This document shows positions 22,574 through 32,311 of a stretch of 64,000 nucleotides of DNA, one piece after another. The first letter of the stretch is position 1. Each line of letters starts with the position of its first letter. The position numbers and the translations under genes were made by a program. This DNA is from Dactylorhiza incarnata (taxonomy: Eukaryota; Streptophyta; Magnoliopsida; Asparagales; Orchidaceae): positions 6,200,001 through 6,264,000 of the forward strand of contig JAWHQI010000013.1 of the NCBI GenBank assembly GCA_033032865.1, read 5' to 3'. Below the pieces are notes generated by a model. The model did no database searches. It was not told the origin of the DNA and saw only the letters and a program-made list of their open reading frames with translations.

Positions 22574-23694
22574 TGTTGAAACCGATTTCTCGGCCTCTTG
22601 TGAAGATCGGGGCCCTCACCGGAATGAGAGGCAGCTAGCCCTTACTGATCCCTCAGAGAAGTTAGACTGAAGACTAGGAAAATGACTAAGACCTTAGTCA
22701 CAGTGAGGAGGTCCCTCCACTAACCCGGAAGATCGTTGAGCGCTTCCCCTCCCAAGCCAAAGCTGAGACTCGGGCACCTTGGAGAGCTCTGGAAATGCTA
22801 GCCAAGGAGAGCCTGAGTAGAGATAAGCCGAAGTGAACTCCTCTCCAAAGGTGCCCATTAGGTCTTATTTATAGGTTTTCTGATCTAGCCTGCAAATAGC
22901 AGGATTCCGCCTTTTGATTTTACTATCCGCACCCCAAATGGGTCTGCTAACAGCCAAACTCCGTTGTTTGGAGAGGCTAAAGGCAGACCACCAAGGGTAA
23001 AAGGGTAATTTGTCCCTAACAACCTATGGGCAAGGAACTGCGAGAACATTACTGTCGAAGCTCTCGCGGGCCTTCTTGTGAGTCCTGTTCGCGATGCCTC
23101 TCCTAGGCGATCGCCCTGCGAGGACCTCGCTGGCCCATTCTGGTGGTATCTGCCGAGGTCCAGTCTCGCGAGCCTTCCGAGAGACCGCCTCTTGACTTCG
23201 TCGCGCACTGAGCACATTTCGCTGAACACCTCTTTACCGAACATAGGTCTTCTTCTGCCAGCGGCTTGTGAGGTATTGGTTTGCCAGCCCTCGCTTGGCC
23301 CAGTCTCTTGAAGAAATCTGCCGAGGTTTGGATCTCGCGACTCCTCTTGCGAGACCATCCCTTTAGCTTTAATGAGCATTGAACACTTCGTCGACTTCTG
23401 ATGATTTCGCCGAGCAGGGGTGAGCTCGACGATCGCAGGTGAGATCGATGAACACGGAAGAGTTCGTCGAACGCGGGACTCCTTTCGTCGAGCTCAGAAA
23501 GCTTCCTCAAACTGTCCGCGAGCGTTTATCTCGCCGACCATTCTCGCTCTCCTATCAGCGAGCCTTCGAGAGAGACTTCGCCAAGGCCCCTCTCGCGTGG
23601 TCATTGGCCCTATGGCCCTCCTCTCTTATTGCTTCCTTCGTCATGTGCCTTCTTAAACCGCGCCTCCTCGCCTGGCGAATATCGGGGTTGTACA
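22574..23694 (-). repeat. G1 5' LTR
   Basis: 1121 bp on the minus strand, from TGTACAACCCCG to GGTTTCAACA. Ends and the last 100 bp match the 719-bp G2 LTR; the middle is longer and diverged. CTCGCGAG-type short palindromes occur at about 23040-23600. A TATA-like CCTATAAATA lies near 22864-22873. Confidence 0.9.
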
Positions 23695-24390
23695 CCTTTG
23701 ATTTCATTGAGGATTCAGAATGGTTTACTCTTGCTCCTTCAAAGAACTCCAGGAGCTCTCTGTTCAGAAGGAGGCAAGGTTCACTGAGCAGATATTCTAG
23801 TCCAGCCGATTCAAGCAACCCTATCACTGACCTAATTTCTTTCGAGCAGGAGTTGAAGCCTCCTCTTTGAAGCTCACAGCCAAAAATCACAAAGGTTTCT
23901 TCCTTTTTGGGAGCCGTTGGAGAAGAGTTTCGAGAAATAACAGTTATCAGAGATGGAACAGAGGTTTGTCATGGGAATGACTTAGATAAAATAAGAGTGT
24001 AATTTTATGCTAAGCATTCATTCTATTTATAGTAGAGGTAGATGAAAGGGCGCTTACCTTTTGTTGTTTGTACTGATGAGTTGATTAATAACTCATCTGA
24101 CGACTCTTATTGAACGATCCAATAACGTGTTAAGTCGCTGGATTCTGTTTCGACGATACTCCTTTTTGTCGTAGAGACTTATCGCCGTTATGTATCTTTC
24201 CAACTGAGTCCATTTGTGGTTGAGATGTGTGCCATGTCGTTGATACATCTGATTGTGTCATCGAGACAATCATTAGATACTTATCTAGCTCAGGCAATTT
24301 TCAGGACTTCTTGAGAGGTTCCTGCAACACTTAACATGTATGTTCTCTGAGACAGCAAATGAATAGTGATAAATGTAAAATGAGTTGGAA
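23695..24390 (-). other. C2 region after pol with a truncated reading frame
   Basis: RT/RNase H coding ends near 24391. A TATA-like CTATAAATAG lies at 24023-24032 (minus), and an ATG at 23890 opens a frame (MIFGCELQRGG, then LLESAGLEYLLSEPCLLL) that runs into the G1 insertion at 23694. SIRE-type copia elements carry an extra, envelope-like frame after pol; this could be its start, but I cannot recognise a domain. It could also be noncoding. Confidence 0.4.
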
Positions 24391-24776
24391 ATTACTCTAA
24401 GTTTAACATCCCCAATTGGAACTTAAAGACGTTAAACTTAGCTTCGTCTAGGTGCTTTGTGAATATATCGGCCACTTATTTGTCTATGGGAACAAACTCA
24501 AGGGTGATATCTTCATTCTCCACATGCTCCCTGATGAAGTGATACATGATCTCAATATTCTTAGTCCTGCTATGTTAAACAGGGTTCTTAGCAATTGAGA
24601 TATCACTTGATGAGTCAGAAAATAGGGGTGTTTTGGTCATCTTTAAATTGTAGTCTTCAAGCTGATGCTGGATCCATTATAGTTGAGCACATCAACTCCC
24701 AGCAGATATGTTTTCTGATTCTGTTGTGGAGATTGCTACACTGGTTTTCTTCTTACTGCTCCTTGCGATCAGTCTT
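24391..24776 (-). pseudogene. C2 RNase H, C-terminal part
   Basis: On the minus strand, joining at the G2 insertion, are WSSKKKTSV-like and ISTTESE-like blocks (copia RNase H), then HSRTKNIEI, FIREHVEN, ADIFTKHLDEAKFN and the end block QLGMLNLE. Several frameshifts and stops occur. The other half of the domain is at 44336 onward; the flanking GTCTT duplication (24772-24776 and 44336-44340) proves both were one gene. Confidence 0.8.
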
Positions 24777-25495
24777 TGTACAACCCCGATATTCGCCGAG
24801 AGGACAGACAACTAAAGGCGAGCGAGCCAGAGGGGCCGGCGAGTCAAGAGCTCGCCAAGTGCTCGCCAGGAGCCGGCGAGTCAAGAACTCGCCAAGTGCT
24901 CGCTAAGGAAGCGAGCGAGTCAAGAACTCGCCAAGTGCTCGCTAGGAGCCGGCGAGTCAAGAACTCGCCAAGTGCTCGCTAAGGAAGCGAGCGAGTCAAG
25001 AACTGGCCAAGTGCTCGCAAGGAGGCGAGCGGGTCAAGTGTTCGCTAGGAATCGGCCAAATTACCACGTCACCCTTGGTGGTCTGCCTTTAGCCTCTCCG
25101 AACAGCGGAGTTTGGCTGTTAGCAGACCCATTTGGGGTGCAGATAGTAAAATCAAGAGGCGGAATCCTGCTATTTGCAGGCCAGATCAGAAAATCTATAA
25201 ATAGGACCTCAAGGGCACCTTTGGAGAGGATCTCACTTCAGCTTCCCTCTCTTTAGGCTTTCTTTGGTTAGCATTTACAGAGCTCTCCAAGGTGCCCAAG
25301 TCTCAGCTTTGGCTTGGGAGGGGAAGCGCTCAACGATCTTCCGGGTTAGTGGAGGGACCTCCTCGCTGTGACTAAGGTCTTAGTCAAATTCTTAATCATC
25401 CGTCCACCCTCCTCGAGGGATCAGTAAGGGCTAACCGCCCCTCATTTCGGTGAGGGCCCCGAGCTCTACGAGAGACCGAGAAATCGGTTTCAACA
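24777..25495 (+). repeat. G2 first LTR
   Basis: 719 bp, TGTACAACCCCG to GGTTTCAACA. U3 (24817-25040) carries clustered repeats built on GGCGAGTCAAGAACTCGCC, a 7-bp stem with a 5-base loop, at spacings of about 37-42 bp. The TATA box lies at 25195-25204. Near-identical to 42402-43121. Confidence 0.95.
25195..25204 (+). promoter_or_regulatory. TATA box of G2 LTR
   Basis: CTATAAATAG, also present in the second LTR near 42821-42830. It lies about 150 bp after the palindrome cluster. Confidence 0.75.
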
Positions 25496-25518
25496 TTTTG
25501 GTGCGGTGAGCGTGGAGC
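25496..25518 (+). promoter_or_regulatory. G2 probable primer binding site
   Basis: TTTTGGTGCGGTGAGCG immediately follows the LTR. It is the counterpart of the G1 site; the tRNA is not identified. Confidence 0.5.
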
Positions 25519-26630
25519 GTGGCTGGTTCAAGAAAGTTCCAGAGAAGGGTTATGGCGGGAGATGAGGAGCAGGGCGAGGAGTTCGGCGAGACCCCTCAGG
25601 AAGCGATGGCTAGGATGCTCGCGGATTTCAGAAAGGAGGTGCTCGACACCTTGGGGTTCACGGTCACAGCTCTGCGAAGTGAGTTTGCGACCCCGACACC
25701 TCAGGCGACCACTCCCCCAACAGCAGTCGGCGAGAGGGCACCAGGAGGAAGGGCTGGAAAAGAAGTTGTCGTCGGCTTAGGCCAGAGCCAGGAAGGCCGG
25801 GTGCTGTTCGCCAGCCCAGCGAGCTCCGTGCCGGTGAACTCAGCGCTAGCGAGCCCCATCCCAGCGAGAGCGTCACTGGCAAGTGCACGCCAAGAGGAAG
25901 CGGCGACTGTTGGAGTGGTTCAGGCGAGCACAGTCCCGGCGAGCTCAAGTTTGGCGAGCGAGCTTGGTGGACGAGTGGAGCCGGGAAGAGTGACAGGAGG
26001 GGGAAGCCCCTTTTGCGAGTTGGTGCTTTCCGCACCCATCCCGGGGGGATTTGGAGAATGGGACCGGGTGTACTACAACGGTAGAGATGACCCTGTCCAG
26101 CACCTGCAGAGTTTCGAAGACTCGGTCTCCATCAGGCCGATGTCAGATGCCTTTAAGTGTCGGCTCTTTGCCGTCACCCTCAAGGAGAAGGCCAGGGACT
26201 GGTTCCATCATCTCCCAGCAGGGTCCATCTACTCGTTCGAAGATTTGCGCCGAAGTTTCTTGCTGAGGTTCTCGACCTCAAAAAAGAGGAAGAAGGATGC
26301 TGATTCCCTCTTCGCAGTGAAGCAGGGACCCAGGGAGTCGCTGGCTCAGTATGCCGATCGATTCCAGGAGGAAGTGCAGCTCACTCAGGAGATGCCTGGG
26401 TTTGCACTCCAACTCGCCTTCACGGTCGGGTTGAGAGAGAGTTTCTTTAAGATGGCGTTGAAGAGAAAAGCCGCCGTCTCCTTTGAAGAGCTGATGGAGA
26501 GGGTGTCGGAGGAAGTCGCAAGTGAGGAAGCCAATCCGGAGCTCACCAGGAGGCTAGCAAAGCTCAGTGAGCCGGAGGTGAGGCAGCAGGAGGTCAGGAG
26601 AAGGGAAGAACCCCGGACCCCGGAGGGAGA
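25519..26630 (+). pseudogene. G2 Gag (Tat-lineage capsid)
   Basis: The family start codon (ATG in G1) is GTG here at 25519; the next in-frame ATG is 25552. A variable, serine- and alanine-rich region is followed by the capsid core: WDRVYYNGRDDPVQHLQSFED, AFKCRLFAVTLKEKARDWFH, FEDLRRSFLLRFSTSKKRKK, SLAQYADRFQEEVQLTQEM and LAFTVGLRESFFKMALKRK. The frame is open through the capsid. Near 26600-26630 it shifts into the frame that carries the zinc-binding part. It is nearly identical to the second copy at 43155-44227. Confidence 0.92.
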
Positions 26631-27485
26631 ATGGAGGCCCCCCCAGTTAGGGTGGAGCAAGGTCCGATGCAAATGCCTCCCCCTCCCCAGCAGGCCATGG
26701 CGATTGGACGAGGAAGAGGAAGAGGAAGGGGAAGAGGAGGAGAGGCGGAAACGGCGGCCGCTAGGAGAAGAAGGAATAGGGTGGCAGAGGCCGAGGCAAG
26801 GGAAGTGGCGGTGCCATATTGCATCTTCCATGATGTGGAAGGCCACTCAACGGACACCTGTCCGGAGTTCCTAGAAGTGAAGAGGGGCAGAGCGCCCGCG
26901 CCACCACAGCAGCAGCCATTAAGGATCGTGGAGGTTGAACCTCGAGAGGAGGAGGAGGAAAGGTGTGAGGATAGAGCCGATATGGGATGTAGAGGAGGGA
27001 TCGGGGTGATCCATGGGGGGTAGGGGTGGAGGCGACCCGCAAGGCTAGCCTCCATACCATCTACCGCCGCAGCGTGGCTTCGACATCCACCGCCCCACCC
27101 CCAGCCGAAAAAATTGTTTTCACTCAGAAAGACATGCCGGGCTACGAGGACCCATTCTGCGACGCGCTGGTCATCCAGACGGCGATCGAGAACTTCACCG
27201 TCTCCCGGATTCTAGTGGACAACGGAAGTTCGGTCAACGTCATCTTCAAGAAGGCGTTTGACAAGATGGACGTAGAGCCTAGGAGGGTGTTGGCCTCAGA
27301 TGGCCCTTTGTTCGGACTCTCAGGGGAGAGGAAGGAAGTAGAAGGGGGAGTGGGGCTTCATGTGACCCTGGGCGGACAGTCCCGGAACTGTCATTTTGTC
27401 ATTGTGGACGCCCCAAGCAGTTACAACGCTATCTTCGGATGGCCACTAATTAGTGCGTTCCGCTGTGTCCCTTCCACCTTTCATC
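26631..27485 (+). pseudogene. G2 nucleocapsid part and protease, cut by deletion
   Basis: A Gly/Arg-rich stretch leads to a zinc-finger-like YCIFHDVEGHSTDTCPEF, then an acidic run. A frame change in a G-run near 27010-27025 moves to EATRKASLHTIYRRSVA and KDMPGYEDPFCDALVI. The aspartic protease is SRILVDNGSSVNVIFKKAF with the later SSYNAIFGWPLIS. At 27485 coding passes straight into the 96-bp array at shared AATGCC. All of RT, RNase H and integrase is missing, so the copy is non-autonomous. Confidence 0.88.
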
Positions 27486-27486
27486 A

Positions 27487-28353
27487 ATGCCCCAGATCGA
27501 TTCCGATCCCGGGCTCTCACTAGACGGGGGGTTCAGGTTGATCTCTGGAGAGGCTGGCAAAGTAACAAGGGTTGGTGCTGGAATGCCCCAGATCGATTCC
27601 GCTCCCGGGCTCTCACTAGATGGGGGGTTCAGGTTGATCTCTGGAGAGGCTGGCAAACTAACAAGGGTTGGTCCTGGAATGCCCCAGATCGATTCCGCTC
27701 CCGGGCTCTCACTAGACGGGGGGTTCAGGTTGATCTCTGGAGAGGCTGGCAAAGTAACAAGGGTTGGTGCTGGAATGCCCAAGATCGATTCCGCTCCCGG
27801 GATCTCACTAGACGGGGGGTTCAAGTTGATCTCTGGAGAGGCTGGCAAAGTAACAAGGGTTGGTGCTGGAATGCCCCAGATCGATTCCGCTCCCGGGCTC
27901 TCACTAGACGGGGGGTTCAGGTTGATCTCTGGAGAGGCTGGCAAAGTAACAAGGGTTGGTGCTGGAATGCCCCAGATCGATTCCGCTCCCGGGCTCTCAC
28001 TAGACGGGGGGTTCAGGTTGATCTCTGGAGAGGCTGGCAAAGTAACAAGGGTTGGTGCTGGAATGCCCCAGATCGATTCCGCTCCCGGTCTCTCACTAGA
28101 CGGGGGGTTCAGGTTAATCTCTGGAGAGGCTGGCAAAGTAACAAGGGTTGGTGCTGGAATGCCCCAAATCGATTCCGCTCCCGGGCTCTCACTAGACGGG
28201 GGGTTCAGGTTGATCTCTGGAGAGGCTGGCAAAGTAACAAGGGTTGGTGCTGGAATGCCCCAGATCGATTCTGCTCCCGGGCTCTCACTAGACGGGGGGT
28301 TCAGGTTGATCTTTGGAGAGGCTGGCAAAGTAACATGGGTTGGTGCTGGAATG
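27487..28353 (+). repeat. 96-bp tandem array of G2, left part (9 copies)
   Basis: Nine units start at 27487 and repeat every 96 bp, each opening ATGCCCCAGATCGATTCC. Divergence between units is low (a few changes each), implying recent expansion. E2 interrupts the array at 28353. Because 96 is divisible by 3, frames of about 290-317 codons stay open on both strands; these are repeat artefacts. Confidence 0.97.
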
Positions 28354-29865
28354 TGATGAGTCCTGATCATATACACATTTATGGACTCATCCGGGCCATT
28401 ATTTAGTCATTTCTCCGCACTTTAGCCTTGTTATAGTTTATATTTGATAATCCATGCTAGGTGCACATCTTGGCCCACTTTGGTGTGATTTTCGTGCTTA
28501 TTGTCATTAGTAGTATTCATGTGCTGTTAAGTGCCACTTTCAGTGGCTAGATCTGTGGTTGAGCAGGAATAGGAGTCGTGCAAGTGTTCCCGGTGCAATT
28601 CTGCACAGGAACACTGCGCACGATCGCCGGTTCTATTGCGCACGACCACTGGTCGTGCGCCACTGATCGTGTGCACTTAACCCTTTTTCACGAGTTCTGT
28701 TTGGTGCAGTGCGCACGACCATCAACGATAGTGCGCACGACCACCGGTCGTGCGCCACTGCTCGTGCGCACTTATCATTAAAATTCTGAGTTCTGTTTGC
28801 TGTATTGCGCACGACCATCAACGATAGTGCGCACGACCACCGGTCGTGCGCCACTGGTCGTGCGAACATTTTATTTTATAATTTCGTATCTTGCAGGTTC
28901 CACCCAGGCAGTGCGCACGATCGCAGAATTCCAGTGCGCACGACCACTGGTCGTGCGCCAATGACCGTGCGCAGTATTTAATCCAGCGCCTATTTAAACG
29001 CCTGTTGCGATTTTAGGGTGATCGATCACTGGCGGGAGCGGGATTCCTGTTCCGTATGCCGCCGATTTCCACCATGGGACGCCTCCACTTCATCTTCTAC
29101 GCAAGGGGAAGCCTCCTCCACCCATTCCAAGACTTCCTCCATTGTCCGTGAGTGTTCTCCATCGTCCGCAAGCCTCCAAGCAACCATTCTCTCATTCCGC
29201 CCGGTGAGAAGAAGAAGGAACCTGAAGTCGAAGACGACGGAGCTACGTAGGGAGATCGTGACAGCTCTCTACGCCGGAAGCATAGTCCGCCCGAGTCCGG
29301 AGGTAGCCCGACAACCTACCATTCCGGCCGTGAACGACCGCTAGTCTTCACCATCGGTTATTTCTTTCCTCTTTCCTCCATTGTACTCTTTGAACCGTGC
29401 AATACTCGAATATTGTGATGTTTATTTTGATGGAAATGAATATTTCTTTGTTGTTCTTCATGGTTTGGTGGTGATTCATTCCGCTTTCTCTCACTCACTC
29501 GCGCACGCACGCAAGGTGTTTGATCCGCGTTAGCAAGAGCTAACGGCGGTTGTGAAGAGGTGTTTGCGACCCTCACCCTCTCGCACTTGAGTTCACTTCA
29601 TCCGCCTCACGAAGCACGGCATCGCGGTCGTTGCATCCACCTCACTTTGCGAAGCGGTATTTTCGACCCGCATCTCTTTTGTTGTTGATAAGATTAGGAA
29701 AACCAACCAAAAGCCCCATCTTTGTGTTTGTTGAACGCTTGTGTAACAATAATCACTGCGCGATTCGTTCACCCATCCTGCATTCCTCAAGAGACCGACA
29801 TCCGGGGAATTTATTCTCCACAATTATTACTTGACAGCGACCGGTGCACTTGCCGACACGCATCA
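28354..29865 (+). repeat. E2 5' LTR
   Basis: 1512 bp, TGATGAGTCC to CGCATCA. The terminal inverted repeat GATGAGTCC (28355-28363) / GGACTCATC (28383-28391) is perfect. The palindrome cluster at 28616-28975 has units of about 96 bp containing GTTCTGTTTG and GTGCGCACGACCA. TATTTAAAC follows near 28990. Confidence 0.97.
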
Positions 29866-29871
29866 AGTTTT

Positions 29872-29889
29872 TGGCGCCGTTGCCGGGGA
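29872..29889 (+). promoter_or_regulatory. E2 primer binding site, tRNA-Asp type
   Basis: TGGCGCCGTTGCCGGGGA, six bases (AGTTTT) after the LTR. It is identical to the E1 and E4 sites. Confidence 0.92.
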
Positions 29890-29980
29890 GTGCAGGCGTG
29901 TTTCGTCTTGTGTTGTGACTTTCGTTATACGAGCAGTTGTTTTTTATTTTCTTTGTTTTTCTTTTTGTTTTTGACAGTTC

Positions 29981-32311
29981 ATGCAGAGGCAGGTCGCAGG
30001 TGAACTCGCACCTTTTGATCCAGAAATCGAACGAACTGCTCGCGCGCGAAGGCGCGCTGTGGCTGTACAAGCGGCCATGGGTGATCAGGTAGACCCAAAT
30101 GATGTTGATCCGAGAATGCCCGGCGTGGGGGAACATCAGCCTGGGATTGAGCAGGAGGCAGCTAGGCCTCGACCCCGCACGATGAGGGACTACACCACTC
30201 CAACTGCTGGGAGTGTGTATCCGGGGTTCGGGCCAAACATTATGAATAATCAGTTTGAGATCAAGCCAGCGATCTTAAACATCATCCGGAACAACGCTCA
30301 GTTCTCGGGGTTGTCCAGCGAAGATCCGCATCTGCATCTGGCGGAGTTTTCTGATATTTGCGGAACCTTCCGCTACGCAGGGATTGCTGACGACACGGTC
30401 AAGCTTAGACTGTTTCCCTTTTCACTCCGCGACAAAGCAAAGGTGTGGCTCCACTCCATTCCGCCCGGGACTACTGCAACTTGGGATGCCCTCGCATCCA
30501 AGTTCCTTGCTAAATTCCACCCTGTGGATAAGATTGTAAGCTTGCGGCGGGAGATCGCCACATTTCGCCAACTTGACCAAGAGACCCTTGCTGAAGCTTG
30601 GGAGCGCCTCAACGATCTCCTTCGCCATTGCCCTGGCCACGAGCTCCAACCATGGAATGTGGTTGAATTGTTCTACTTCGCGATCGAGCCCAACTACAGG
30701 GCAATGATCGATGCTGCGGTGGGTGGCACCTTGATGAACCACACCCCTGAGGAAGCCCTTCGAATTCTGCGCGACACTGCCTCCCACAGTACATTCTGGA
30801 CTGCAGGGAGAAATGCTCCAAGAAGCGGCCGAGGTCTTTTCATGGTCGACTCTCTCCCTTCTCCATCCCCACCTGCTGCTATCATTACCTGCGAGGGATG
30901 TGGAGGAGGAGGCCACCACGCGTATGAGTGTTCGGGGAACAACGTGGCAGGTGACTTCGCACACTTGAACTTGAACGAATCTGTTAATTATGTAGGAAAT
31001 CAGCCTAGGGGGGCGCCTTTCAATAATGCTTATAATCCGGGAGCGAGAAGTCACCCGAACTTCTCGTGGAATCCAAACACACCTGGCCAACGATGGGCAC
31101 CGGGGCAGCATCAAAACGATGCTTACGCCTCCGGGAGCCAACCGAGGCCACCACACCCGGATTATAACCAAGGTCCCCCAATCCAAAAAAAGAGTAATTT
31201 GGAGGAAATGATGGAGAAGTTCATGCAAGCGGCCAACTCTAATATGGTGAATCAAACTGCATCCATGCGAAACCTGGAAACGCAATTGGGCCAATTGGCC
31301 CAAGTGCTAACTGAGCGATCGCAGGGGACCCTTCCCAGCAACACGGAGAAGAACCCAATTGATCAAGGGAAGAGTCTTGGGGATGTGGTAGAGGTTGAAC
31401 CGAGTGAGCTGGTAATTTCTTATGCCATCAATAAGGTTGAAACAAAAGCTTTATGCGATTCCGGTTCCTCCTGCAACGTCATTGCACTGCAAGATGTTGC
31501 GAAATTACAACTTGAGATGAACACGGAGGAAAGGAAATCGCTTATTCTCGCTAACGGCACTATTATCCAATCTGAGGGGGAAGTGAGAAATGTGGAAGTA
31601 ATAGTTGAGGGAACGACTGTGGTCGCGGACTTTCAGGTGTTGGGCCCCCAGGAAAATCAATCCATTCCTATCTTGGGCGTGCCGTTCTTGAAAGAGAGCG
31701 GCGCCACCCTTGACTTCGCTACGGGGTGTGTTCTCCTACCTAACAAGGCGCTGCAGCCCACTCGCCTCGAAGCTACAGCTGACACATCCACTCCTCCCCC
31801 TCTCGTGATTTCTGATGAATTTCTAAGCTGTGCAGGAAAGATACATGATCAAGAAACAAGTGAAGGAGGAAAGGAGGAGCTCCAATCAGATGAGGAAGAA
31901 GAGGTTGACTTCCGGAAAGAGTTCGACTCCGAGAAGGAGGAAGACTACAGTTCGGGAAACGTTGACTTGGATCTAGTTAGGGATGCTGATTATTTATCTT
32001 CTTGTGGTGAATCTTGTAATAAACTATCTAAGCGCTCCATCTCCTGGGCCAATCCGGTGGTCACCGCGATACCGGAGGTGACGCCACCCGCCACTAAGGC
32101 GGAAAATTCTGAAAACTTTCAACGGTGGCAGTCTCCGACTGTCACCAAACTTAAAAAGGAAAAACTTCTGCGCGACGCTCGTGCTGCCGCTCTTCGTGGC
32201 AAGGTGGCGGAGGTTAGGGGAGCATTGGGTAACACCAGTGCTGGCCCTAAAGCCTTCACCTCTCGCCTACGTGCTACGGGAGACGCGCATCATAAGAGCG
32301 CTTTTAGTTGA
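29981..32311 (+). CDS. E2 Gag-protease, intact 776-residue frame
   Basis: The start is the first ATG after the primer site (91 bp downstream). An N-terminal basic/acidic region leads to the gag capsid domain (about residues 90-260: FEIKPAILNIIRNNAQFSGL, LRLFPFSLRDKAKVWLHSIP, LASKFLAKFHP, TLAEAWERLNDLLRHCPGH). A CCHC zinc knuckle CEGCGGGGHHAYEC lies at residues 304-317. After a helical EEMMEKFMQAANSN and METQLGQLAQ-like block comes an aspartic protease (ALCDSGSSCNVI near residue 492; SIPILGVPFLKESGATLDF). The last 200 residues are acidic and then basic, without a domain I recognise. No stop or frameshift occurs. It should assemble particles and cleave itself; polymerase and integrase would have to come from elsewhere. 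The DSGSS active site differs from DLGAS in E3. Confidence 0.93.
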   Translation: MQRQVAGELAPFDPEIERTARARRRAVAVQAAMGDQVDPNDVDPRMPGVGEHQPGIEQEAARPRPRTMRDYTTPTAGSVYPGFGPNIMNNQFEIKPAILNIIRNNAQFSGLSSEDPHLHLAEFSDICGTFRYAGIADDTVKLRLFPFSLRDKAKVWLHSIPPGTTATWDALASKFLAKFHPVDKIVSLRREIATFRQLDQETLAEAWERLNDLLRHCPGHELQPWNVVELFYFAIEPNYRAMIDAAVGGTLMNHTPEEALRILRDTASHSTFWTAGRNAPRSGRGLFMVDSLPSPSPPAAIITCEGCGGGGHHAYECSGNNVAGDFAHLNLNESVNYVGNQPRGAPFNNAYNPGARSHPNFSWNPNTPGQRWAPGQHQNDAYASGSQPRPPHPDYNQGPPIQKKSNLEEMMEKFMQAANSNMVNQTASMRNLETQLGQLAQVLTERSQGTLPSNTEKNPIDQGKSLGDVVEVEPSELVISYAINKVETKALCDSGSSCNVIALQDVAKLQLEMNTEERKSLILANGTIIQSEGEVRNVEVIVEGTTVVADFQVLGPQENQSIPILGVPFLKESGATLDFATGCVLLPNKALQPTRLEATADTSTPPPLVISDEFLSCAGKIHDQETSEGGKEELQSDEEEEVDFRKEFDSEKEEDYSSGNVDLDLVRDADYLSSCGESCNKLSKRSISWANPVVTAIPEVTPPATKAENSENFQRWQSPTVTKLKKEKLLRDARAAALRGKVAEVRGALGNTSAGPKAFTSRLRATGDAHHKSAFS

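Larger units (their letters stand above)
1..23694 (-). mobile_element. G1, Tat-lineage Ty3/gypsy element, partial, with three nested insertions
   Basis: Read on the minus strand: 5' LTR (22574-23694), gag (22550-21582 and 19766 onward), protease (to 18911), a gap, RT (10368-9437), two RNase H domains (9430-8748), integrase (8784-7519), then a 96-bp tandem array (7310-6889 and 286-1). The 3' part and 3' LTR lie beyond the left edge. Three insertions break it: S1 in gag, E3 in pol and E1 in the array. Placement in the Tat lineage rests on the YVDDI-type RT, the additional archaeal-type RNase H between RT/RNase H and integrase, and the 3' tandem repeats. Its LTR start TGTACAACCCCG matches the G2 LTR. 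Frameshifts and stops occur throughout, so it is dead. Its right-hand target duplication would be CCTTT (23695-23699); the partner is off-window. Confidence 0.9.

Noticed and set aside
23024..23510. Several overlapping frames on the minus strand
   Set aside because: They lie inside the G1 5' LTR and reflect GC-rich repeat sequence rather than a gene.
28354..28400. Hammerhead-like CTGATGAG/GTCC at the LTR start, as in plant retrozymes
   Set aside because: The stem is followed by TCATC rather than the required GAAA core, and the LTRs are far longer than retrozyme LTRs.
27450..28406. Frames of 289-317 codons on both strands over the tandem array, coding 32-residue repeats
   Set aside because: They arise because the unit is 96 bp and lacks stops in several frames; both strands are open at once and no domain or start context supports a gene.
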